Shown piece after piece: positions 1-5,011 of a stretch of DNA of 5,707 nucleotides; within the stretch, counting starts at the first letter, position 1; each line of letters starts with the position of its first letter. A program made the translations under genes and the position numbers. The notes beneath the pieces are model-generated. The model worked only from the letters and a program-made list of their open reading frames with translations. It searched no databases and was not told the DNA's origin. This DNA is from Pseudomonadota bacterium (GTDB lineage: Bacteria; Pseudomonadota; Alphaproteobacteria; Micropepsales; Micropepsaceae), in contig JAKBAU010000230.1 in NCBI GenBank assembly GCA_021808875.1, positions 1 to 5,707 of the forward strand. Direction: 5' to 3'.

Positions 1-384
1 ACGTCCGCTCGACCAAAGACACTACAGTTTTCGGCGCCGCTGGGAATACCGCACCGGCCATGCGGTTATAGTCACGGAACGAAGAAGATAAGGCTTCAGC
101 GACTGCTCCGACAGGAGGAGCAGATCACTGCGCGCGCAGGAGACCGTAATGGTGTCCCGGCGGCAGGCCTACCTTGACGCATAAAGCATGCCGGGCAGCC
201 GGACCTATTGAGAAAGCGGTGCTGAGCAGCTCCTGGCCCAATGCGGTGTGCGAAGGGACTTTACCTGCTGTAGGCTCCGGGCATTTTATCAGCCGCAGCG
301 AAGACAACCCTGCGAAAAGCCGCTTTCGACCTCACGCACTATGATCCCGAGCAGAAAGCCCCGACGCGGAAGAGGAACTGGCCC
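1..384. other. Left-edge region without a supported gene
   Basis: No reading frame here resembles a protein family I recognise. On the minus strand an ATG at 61-59 opens a frame that runs off the left edge (MAGAVFPAAPKTVVSLVERT). It could be the start of a divergent gene, but no ribosome binding site precedes it. On the plus strand two frames open from the edge and stop at 69-71 and 89-91, so either could be the tail of an upstream gene. These alternatives are mutually exclusive and 60 bases cannot decide between them. A minus-strand frame at 307-125 (60 codons, TTG start) has no recognisable motif. The frame of the next gene stays open upstream to a TAG at 271-273 but contains no usable start before 385. 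The rest looks like intergenic sequence. Confidence 0.5.
103..123 (+). other. Small perfect hairpin in the left intergenic region
   Basis: CTGCTCC at 103-109 is exactly complementary to GGAGCAG at 117-123, giving a 7-bp stem with a 7-base loop. No T-run follows, so it is not a classical intrinsic terminator. It could be a weak terminator of an upstream gene, an RNA stability element or chance. It lies after both possible plus-strand gene tails at the left edge, which would suit a 3' end signal. Confidence 0.3.
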
Positions 385-729
385 ATGCAACCCACAATTT
401 TTGGCATCCCAAATTGCGCTACGATGAAAAGGGCCCGGGATTGGCTGGATAGCCATCAGATTGAGTACCGCTTTCACGACTACAGGAAGGACGGCGTCCC
501 AAAGCAGGCGCTGGAAGGCTGGGTCAAGGAACTGGGCTGGGAAGCCCTCCTGAACCGTAATGGTACGACCTTCCGCAAGCTTCCCGATAGCGACAAGGCC
601 GGCCTCAATGCGGGCAAGGCGCTGGTTCTGATGTGTGCCCAGCCGAGCCTGATCCGCCGCCCCGTGCTCGACATCGGCCCGCGGCGGGTGGTGGGATTTG
701 CCCCTCAGCTGTACGCGACGCTGTTTTAG
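385..729 (+). CDS. ArsC/Spx-family thioredoxin-fold protein, YffB type
   Basis: This 114-residue protein has the full length usual for the ArsC-like Spx/MgsR/YffB family. It opens with the strand-loop motif IFGIPNCATMKRARDWL (residues 5-21), in which Cys11 is the single N-terminal active-site cysteine. It continues with a YRFHDYRKDG segment (28-37), the LNRNGTTFRKL block (56-66) and LIRRPVLDIG (89-98). Arg92 sits where ArsC proteins place an anion-binding arginine. The overall pattern closely follows E. coli YffB. Members are cytoplasmic; some are glutathione-linked reductases and the Spx branch binds RNA polymerase, but the biochemical role of YffB types is not settled. I therefore do not call it an arsenate reductase, and no ars genes are nearby. 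The ATG at 385 is preceded by AGAGGA (371-376) at an 8-base spacing, which supports this start. Cys84 is a second cysteine, outside the usual active site. Confidence 0.88.
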   Translation: MQPTIFGIPNCATMKRARDWLDSHQIEYRFHDYRKDGVPKQALEGWVKELGWEALLNRNGTTFRKLPDSDKAGLNAGKALVLMCAQPSLIRRPVLDIGPRRVVGFAPQLYATLF

Positions 730-769
730 CACTGCCAAGGAAGGAGCGTCGGGAAGCCCAAGAACTCGA

Positions 770-824
770 GGTGGCACCCGGGCAGGCTAATTCGGCGCCT
801 CGCCTTTGCCAGCCTGGCGCCACC
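770..824 (+). repeat. Imperfect inverted repeat downstream of the YffB-type gene
   Basis: GGTGGC (770-775) pairs with GCCACC (819-824), and inside it CAGGC (783-787) pairs with GCCTG (812-816). The two stems are separated by an asymmetric internal loop and close a 24-base loop. No T-run follows. The element begins about 40 bases after the stop codon of the preceding gene, so it may be a 3' end structure, but the pairing is modest and could occur by chance in GC-rich sequence. Confidence 0.3.
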
Positions 825-879
825 CCAAAAGCCGGGACAGACCCCGCGCTGGACCCAGAGCCCACTCCGCCCCCTCTGC

Positions 880-901
880 GGGCTAGGTTTCACCTGGGCC
901 C
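880..901 (+). other. Compact hairpin, possible factor-assisted terminator or RNA element
   Basis: GGGCTAGGT (880-888) can pair with ACCTGG plus CCC (892-897 and 899-901) across a three-base loop TTC. The result is nine pairs, one of them G-U, with a single bulged G at 898. The tight loop and GC-rich foot resemble a terminator stem, but TCTGCATC rather than a T-run follows. It lies 150 bases after the YffB-type stop codon and 80 bases before the likely cfa promoter. Confidence 0.25.
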
Positions 902-978
902 TCTGCATCGGCGCACAAACCCCCGCGCAGACCACCAAAACGCCTCGCCCGAACTTCCCAGCGAACGGTCAAATGATC

Positions 979-1023
979 GCAATATAATTTCAAGATTTGG
1001 CAATATTACAACCTTGGGATAAT
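979..1023 (+). promoter_or_regulatory. AT-rich promoter-like island upstream of cfa
   Basis: A perfect TATAAT hexamer lies at 983-988 in the only markedly AT-rich stretch of the intergenic region. No good -35 hexamer sits 16 to 18 bases upstream, so a housekeeping promoter would need an activator or an alternative sigma factor. A second, weaker combination is TTGGCA (997-1002) with GATAAT (1018-1023), separated by a short 15-base spacer. GCAATAT occurs twice, at 979-985 and 1000-1006, exactly 21 bases (two helical turns) apart, as binding sites on one face of the DNA would be. Transcription from either hexamer would give cfa a leader of roughly 150 to 190 bases. Confidence 0.4.
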
Positions 1024-1060
1024 GGCAAAGTCAGTAATTCGCAAGCTCGGGCCGCAATAC

Positions 1061-1085
1061 GCCCTGGATGCAACTGCCGCAGGGC
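1061..1085 (+). other. Hairpin in the cfa leader
   Basis: GCCCTG (1061-1066) is exactly complementary to CAGGGC (1080-1085) around a 13-base loop. If transcription starts in the AT-rich island, this stem lies in the 5' untranslated region, about 100 bases before the start codon. No T-run follows, so it is unlikely to be an intrinsic terminator by itself. It could be a leader fold or chance. Confidence 0.3.
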
Positions 1086-1165
1086 TCTAGCGATATCGGC
1101 GGGAATCTTCTTCCCTCCTCGTTCTTTCCTGTCTAGGCTTCTCTTTGTGCATGCGGGGCTTTGCT

Positions 1166-1173
1166 GGGGGAGA
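1166..1173 (+). promoter_or_regulatory. G-rich ribosome binding site that fixes the cfa start
   Basis: GGGGGAGA ends 7 bases before the ATG at 1181. This favours 1181 over the in-frame TTG at 1145 and ATG at 1151, which have no such site. The same element can pair with TCTTCCCT (1109-1116) in the upstream pyrimidine tract: eight contiguous pairs, three of them G-U. Confidence 0.6.
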
Positions 1174-1180
1174 CATTGCT

Positions 1181-2422
1181 ATGCTGCGGCATTTACTGAG
1201 CGCTGTGGTCAAGCAGGGGACCCTGACGGTGATCCACCCCGACGGGACTTATGTGTTTGGCGAGGACGAACCCCGCGTGACGGTGCGGATGCATGACCGG
1301 AAGGTGCTTTGGGACATCGCCCGTGATCCTGACCTGAAGATCGGTGAGGCATATATGGATGGCCGCCTTTCGATTGAAGAGGGCGACATCGCGCTGCTGC
1401 TCGATCTTCTGATGTCCAATATTTCCCGTAACCACACCAGAGTGTGGCACCGCCTGGCGCGGGCCCTGCGAAAAGCAATCCGCCGCCTCAAACAGTACAA
1501 CCCGGCGTCACGCTCCAAGGACCATGTAGCTCATCATTACGATCTGTCGGGCAAGCTCTACGATCTCTTTTTAGATAAGGATCGGCAATATTCTTGCGCC
1601 TACTTTTCGAGCCCAGGGGAAAGCCTTGACGAGGCTCAAATCGGCAAGAAGCGCCACATTGCAGCGAAGCTCTTTTGTGACCGGCCGGGGCTCAGGGTGC
1701 TCGACATTGGCTGCGGCTGGGGAGGTCTCGCCCTTGATCTGGCGCGGGACTGCAAAGCCGATGTGCTTGGCATCACGCTGAGCGAGGAACAGATCGCCAT
1801 CGCCAGAGAGCGTGCCCGCCATGCCGGGCTGAGTGAACGATGCCATTTCGAACTCGTAGATTATCGCAATCTGGGCGGCAGGTTCGACCGCATCGTCTCA
1901 GTTGGCATGTTCGAGCATGTCGGCGTTCCCCATTATCAGAGCTATTTTGAGAAGATCCGCGATCTGCTCGACGAAAATGGGGTCGCTGTGATTCACACCA
2001 TTGGCCGTTCGGATGGACCTGGTGCCACCAATCCTTGGATCGCCAAATACATCTTTCCCGGTGGCTACACCCCAGCTCTGAGCGAGATGGTCCCGGTGAT
2101 CGAGCAGTGCGGGCTGATGGTATCCGATGTCGAGGTGTTGCGCCTGCATTACGCCGAGACCTTGAAAGAGTGGCGCCAGCGGGTGCGTACCCGCTGGAGT
2201 GAACTGGCCGGGCTCTACGATGAACGCTTTTGCCGCATGTGGGAATTTTATCTCGCCGGTGCCGAAATGGGCTTTCGCCGCGAGGGACTGGTGGTGTTCC
2301 AGGTGCAGATCATCAAGAATGTCGATGCCTTGCCCATTACCCGTGATTACATGTACGAAAATGAACGTACCATGCGCTTTGCGGGCACCGAGCAGATGCC
2401 ACGACCCAAACGGGTGGCATGA
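1181..2422 (+). CDS. cfa: Cyclopropane-fatty-acyl-phospholipid synthase
   Basis: This enzyme transfers a methylene group from S-adenosylmethionine across the double bond of unsaturated acyl chains in membrane phospholipids, at the cytoplasmic face of the inner membrane. The 413-residue protein has the expected N-terminal lipid-binding region (about 1-110, including GEAYMDGRLSIE at 55-66) and a class I methyltransferase domain. The SAM-binding motif is VLDIGCGWGGLALDLA (173-188). The segments YSCAYF (137-142), VGMFEHVG (241-248), HTIG (272-275) and YIFPGGYTP (290-298) match E. coli Cfa closely. Cys139, Glu245, His272 and Tyr324 correspond to the residues that hold the catalytic bicarbonate in that enzyme, so it should be active. 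The ATG at 1181 is chosen for its ribosome binding site and because MLRHLLSAVVKQGTLTV matches family N-termini. Upstream in-frame starts would add 10 or 12 residues of unlikely sequence. dnaB follows after 115 bases on the same strand. The family is typically induced in stationary phase or by acid. Confidence 0.95.
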   Translation: MLRHLLSAVVKQGTLTVIHPDGTYVFGEDEPRVTVRMHDRKVLWDIARDPDLKIGEAYMDGRLSIEEGDIALLLDLLMSNISRNHTRVWHRLARALRKAIRRLKQYNPASRSKDHVAHHYDLSGKLYDLFLDKDRQYSCAYFSSPGESLDEAQIGKKRHIAAKLFCDRPGLRVLDIGCGWGGLALDLARDCKADVLGITLSEEQIAIARERARHAGLSERCHFELVDYRNLGGRFDRIVSVGMFEHVGVPHYQSYFEKIRDLLDENGVAVIHTIGRSDGPGATNPWIAKYIFPGGYTPALSEMVPVIEQCGLMVSDVEVLRLHYAETLKEWRQRVRTRWSELAGLYDERFCRMWEFYLAGAEMGFRREGLVVFQVQIIKNVDALPITRDYMYENERTMRFAGTEQMPRPKRVA

Positions 2423-2471
2423 TTAAGGCTCCTTTGGGCGGGCGAATCTACTAAACTGGGGAAAATCATTT

Positions 2472-2490
2472 CGTTCCGCTTGCAGGAGCG
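2472..2490 (+). other. Hairpin in the cfa-dnaB spacer
   Basis: CGTTCC (2472-2477) pairs with GGAGCG (2485-2490), six pairs including one G-U, around a 7-base loop. It sits 50 bases after the cfa stop codon and 48 bases before the dnaB start. No T-run follows. It could help end cfa transcription or shape the dnaB leader. The rest of the 115-base spacer shows no convincing promoter; TTGCAG (2480-2485) with TTGATT 17 bases downstream is a poor match. Confidence 0.2.
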
Positions 2491-2537
2491 CGCCCGGACG
2501 GCTTGATTGGTACTCCAGCAAGGCTGCCGATTATCCC

Positions 2538-3980
2538 ATGGACCAAGACCTGCACCGACACGTTCCCTACGATATTGACGTCGAGCAGGCCCTGCTCGGG
2601 GTCATTCTTGCGGACAATCACGCGCTCGAACGCGTCTCCGCCATTTTGAAGCCCGATCACTTCTATGATCCGCTGCACGCCCGCATTTATGAGGTGATGC
2701 TGGCACAAGCCGAGCGTGGCGGCATGGTGCTGACGCCGCTGACGCTGCACGCGCATATGAAAGCCGATCCAGGCCTCATCGAGCTGGGCGGTGTGAGTTA
2801 TTTTGCACAACTCGCCGATGCCGCCCCAGCGATTCCCAATGTTCGAGATTACGCACAAATTCTGCATGATCTAGCAGTGCGGCGCGCTCTCATCCGCATC
2901 GGCGAGGACATCGTCAATGCAGCCTATGAAGCGCCACACGACAATCTGCCCAAAACCCAGATCGAGGCGGCGGAAAAGGCCCTCTATGCCATCAGCGAGA
3001 GCTCACGCTACGGCGAAGGGGCAATCGATTTTGGAGAATCATTGCGGCGCACAGTGGCTCTTGCAGAGAAGGCGGCAGCGCGCGGTGGACGAATTTCAGG
3101 TGTAACCACCGGATTTGACGATATCGACAAGCTGCTTGGTGGCCTACAGCCGTCCGATCTCCTGATCCTGGCGGGTCGGCCAGGCATGGGAAAGACCTCC
3201 CTCGCAACCAATATCTCGTTTCATGCCGCCAAGGCCTACAGCGATGATCTGGCCGCGGGCGTCGAGCCACGCGGTGCTCCGGTGCTGTTTTTCAGCCTGG
3301 AAATGGCCGCGCAGCAGCTCTCGGGACGCATTCTTGCCGAACAAAGCGAAATCGAGATGTGGAAGATCCGCAACGGCAAGTTCAGCGAGAGTGAATGGGA
3401 GAAGTTCGTCCTGACGACCCAGGATCTTTCCGATTTACCTCTTTATATCGACGACACCGGCGGCATCTCGATAGCCCAGATCGCGGCTCGTGCCCGCCGC
3501 CTCAAACGCGAAAAGAACATTGGGCTGATTGTGATTGACTATCTGCAGCTTGCAACCTCGGCTGGGCGGGCTGAAAATCGCGTTCAGGAAATCACCCAGA
3601 TCACGACCGGGCTGAAGGCCCTGGCGAAGGAACTGAATCTGCCGGTGCTTGCACTTTCGCAATTGTCACGTGGCGTTGATGCACGTGATGACAAGCGGCC
3701 AGTGTTGTCTGATTTGCGTGAATCGGGCTCCATCGAGCAGGATGCCGATGTGGTCATGTTTGTCTTCCGTGAGGAATATTACCTGAAAAGCCGCGAACCG
3801 GAGCCCGGGACGCCTGAGCACACCAAATGGCTGGAAAAGTGCGAACGGGTCATGGGTCGTGCCGAAGTCCTGGTCGAAAAGCACCGTCATGGCGCCACCC
3901 GCGCGATACCCTTGCAGTTCGACGATCGTTTTACACGCTTTTCCAATCTTGCGGATGAGAGTCAGTTGCCGGCACATTGA
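2538..3980 (+). CDS. dnaB: Replicative DNA helicase DnaB
   Basis: DnaB is the hexameric ring helicase that unwinds DNA at the replication fork and recruits primase. The 480-residue protein has the N-terminal all-helical primase-interacting domain (about 10-115), a linker, and the RecA-like motor domain (about 185-470). Visible motifs are Walker A GRPGMGKT (213-220, Lys219), FFSLEM (251-256), Walker B LIVIDYLQL (330-338, Asp334), SQLSRGVDAR (374-383), SDLRESGSIEQDAD (391-404) and KHRHG (448-452), whose Lys448 and Arg450 sit where DnaB places its trans-acting finger residues. The lengthened segment before FFSLEM (232-248) and the EPGTPEHTKWLEKCERV segment (422-438) are typical of alphaproteobacterial DnaB. 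No intein or frameshift is present. The ATG at 2538 gives a family-like N-terminus (HVPYDIDVEQALLGVIL), although only a poorly spaced AAGG precedes it. It is a chromosomal, essential gene, and alr is found downstream after one intervening gene. Confidence 0.97.
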   Translation: MDQDLHRHVPYDIDVEQALLGVILADNHALERVSAILKPDHFYDPLHARIYEVMLAQAERGGMVLTPLTLHAHMKADPGLIELGGVSYFAQLADAAPAIPNVRDYAQILHDLAVRRALIRIGEDIVNAAYEAPHDNLPKTQIEAAEKALYAISESSRYGEGAIDFGESLRRTVALAEKAAARGGRISGVTTGFDDIDKLLGGLQPSDLLILAGRPGMGKTSLATNISFHAAKAYSDDLAAGVEPRGAPVLFFSLEMAAQQLSGRILAEQSEIEMWKIRNGKFSESEWEKFVLTTQDLSDLPLYIDDTGGISIAQIAARARRLKREKNIGLIVIDYLQLATSAGRAENRVQEITQITTGLKALAKELNLPVLALSQLSRGVDARDDKRPVLSDLRESGSIEQDADVVMFVFREEYYLKSREPEPGTPEHTKWLEKCERVMGRAEVLVEKHRHGATRAIPLQFDDRFTRFSNLADESQLPAH

Positions 3981-4080
3981 AGTCCACGTGCCAATTTGCC
4001 CGCAGCTGCGCGACCGCCATCGCAGTCTTGCCAGCTTCCCGGCTGATCGCGCATTAGTGCCTATTGAGACACATCCAAGG

Positions 4081-4116
4081 ATGAACCATGTTTGGCTTCC
4101 AACCGCTGGTGCGTAG
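4081..4116 (+). other. Possible leader mini-ORF abutting the VIT gene
   Basis: An ATG at 4081 opens an 11-codon frame (MNHVWLPTAGA) whose TAG at 4114-4116 is immediately followed by the ATG of the transporter gene, in the same frame. The VIT start has no clear Shine-Dalgarno sequence, so re-initiation by ribosomes ending this mini-ORF is conceivable. The mini-ORF's own ribosome site is also weak: AAGG directly touches its ATG. The remainder of the 136-base dnaB-VIT spacer holds a 10-base palindrome, CGCAGCTGCG, but no strong promoter or terminator. Confidence 0.2.
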
Positions 4117-4818
4117 ATGCGGCACCCCATAGGTCATGGCGAGCGACATTTCTCGGTGCGCACCGGCTGGCTGCGGGCGGCCGTGCTCGGGGCCAACGAT
4201 GGCATTGTTTCGACGGCCAGCCTGATTGTTGGGGTAGCGTCCGCATCCTCGGGGCGCAGCGCAGCACTCGTCGCAGGAGTGGCTGGTCTGGTTGCCGGAG
4301 CACTTTCGATGGCAGCTGGAGAATATGTTTCGGTTTCATCCCAGGCCGATACCGAGCGCGCCGATCTTGCCAAGGAATCCGCAGAGCTGCGCACCAGTCC
4401 GCTCGCCGAGCGCGAGGAATTGGCCGCAATCTATCGCCGTCGCGGGCTTGATGCTGCGCTCGCTCAAAAGGTTGCCGATGAACTGATGGCCCACAATGCG
4501 CTGGAAGCCCACGCACGTGACGAACTCGGCATCATTGATGCCATGACGGCAAGGCCGGTGCAGGCAAGCCTGACTTCGGCGGCCAGTTTTTCAGCCGGCG
4601 CAGGGCTACCATTGCTCGTCGTCGCCATCGCTCCCCTTGGCTACATCTTACCCTCAGTAACACTCGCATCGCTGCTCTATCTGGCCGTATTGGGCGCCAT
4701 CGGCGCCTATGCCGGCGGCGCAAAATTGCTGCGCCCGACCTTGCGCGTCACCTTCTGGGGCGCTTTGGCCATGCTTGTCACCGCAGGCATCGGTCGACTC
4801 ATTGGTGTCAGCATCTAG
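4117..4818 (+). CDS. VIT1/CCC1-family iron/manganese transporter
   Basis: The 233-residue protein is a full-length member of the VIT1/CCC1 (DUF125) family, which moves Fe2+ or Mn2+ out of the cytoplasm, generally by proton exchange. It begins MRHPIGHGERHF and runs into the family signature WLRAAVLGANDGIVSTASL (18-36). Five membrane helices are apparent, near 18-40, 47-68, 153-174, 178-199 and 209-231. Asp28 in helix 1 and the SMAAGEY motif (64-70, Met65 and Glu69) in helix 2 match the transport-path positions of the family. The charged loop 75-148 is the cytoplasmic metal-binding domain. It carries repeated glutamates (Glu80, 87, 90, 98, 100, 101, 122, 130) plus Met124, in line with plant and yeast relatives. 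No rubrerythrin-like domain is fused to it. A TAG lies directly before the ATG, so no longer form is possible; family N-termini also agree with this start. Metal preference cannot be read from sequence. It sits between dnaB and alr, probably as an inserted independent gene. Confidence 0.93.
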   Translation: MRHPIGHGERHFSVRTGWLRAAVLGANDGIVSTASLIVGVASASSGRSAALVAGVAGLVAGALSMAAGEYVSVSSQADTERADLAKESAELRTSPLAEREELAAIYRRRGLDAALAQKVADELMAHNALEAHARDELGIIDAMTARPVQASLTSAASFSAGAGLPLLVVAIAPLGYILPSVTLASLLYLAVLGAIGAYAGGAKLLRPTLRVTFWGALAMLVTAGIGRLIGVSI

Positions 4819-4895
4819 GCAGGGCCGCAGGCAAAGCGTCCTATGCCGTGGCAACACTCTGAATCACCTGAACACGCAGCAATGAAGGTGCACGA

Positions 4896-4927
4896 CGGCA
4901 ATCCCTGTTGCCGCCCCTTGCTTTTCA
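4896..4927 (+). terminator. Likely intrinsic terminator after the VIT gene
   Basis: CGGCAA (4896-4901) is exactly complementary to TTGCCG (4908-4913) around a six-base loop TCCCTG. A T-rich but interrupted tail follows (CCCCTTGCTTTTC, 4914-4926). It lies about 80 bases after the transporter stop codon and ahead of the alanine racemase, which suggests the two genes are transcribed separately. The stem is short and the T-run imperfect, hence moderate confidence. Confidence 0.4.
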
Positions 4928-4936
4928 ATGTTGCCA

Positions 4937-4946
4937 AAACTAGTTT
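4937..4946. promoter_or_regulatory. AT-rich palindrome upstream of alr
   Basis: AAACTAGTTT is a perfect 10-base palindrome centred about 70 bases before the proposed alr start. It stands out as AT-rich in a GC-rich spacer and is flanked by TTGCC on the left (4931-4935) and TTTGCC overlapping its right end (4944-4949). It could be an operator for a dimeric regulator, but no regulator can be named and chance is not excluded. No clear -35/-10 pair was found in the VIT-alr spacer. Confidence 0.2.
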
Positions 4947-5011
4947 GCCGGCGGGCTTCGTGTTCCCTTTGAAAATCCTCTCCCATCGCGGCCGAGGCAG
5001 ATGTTACCAAC

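Larger units (their letters stand above)
730..1180. other. Long intergenic region: GC-rich structured half, then AT-rich and pyrimidine-rich cfa leader
   Basis: No frame in this 451-base stretch looks like a real protein. Overlapping open frames on both strands (for example 633-1022 plus and 938-726 minus) have arginine-, proline- and glycine-rich translations typical of GC-rich non-coding DNA. Positions 730-960 are C-rich on the plus strand and hold two hairpins, listed separately. Positions 970-1025 are sharply AT-rich and contain a TATAAT hexamer. From about 1106 to 1148 the plus strand is strongly pyrimidine-rich, just upstream of the G-rich ribosome binding site of the cfa gene. I found no tRNA, and no match to riboswitch cores I know by sight. 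Confidence 0.6.

Noticed and set aside
385..729. Calling the small thioredoxin-fold gene an arsenate reductase
   Set aside because: The sequence fits the YffB/Spx branch, and no arsenic resistance genes are nearby.
289..777. Minus-strand open frame of 162 codons over the YffB-type gene
   Set aside because: It covers a recognisable plus-strand family member with a good ribosome binding site and shows no motif of its own.
872..906. Direct repeat CCCTCTGC at 872-879 and 899-906
   Set aside because: Two 8-base copies in C-rich DNA are readily expected by chance, and no further copies or regular spacing support an array.
633..1022. Plus-strand open frame of 129 codons into the spacer
   Set aside because: It overlaps the end of the YffB-type gene in another frame, and its proline- and arginine-rich translation has no motif and runs through the AT-rich promoter-like island.
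1145..1180. N-terminal extension of the cyclopropane synthase from TTG 1145 or ATG 1151
   Set aside because: The strong ribosome binding site at 1166-1173 serves ATG 1181, and family N-termini match MLRHLLSAVV rather than the extension.
3666..4130. Minus-strand open frame of 154 codons over the dnaB 3' end
   Set aside because: It is antisense to the conserved dnaB motor domain and has no family features.
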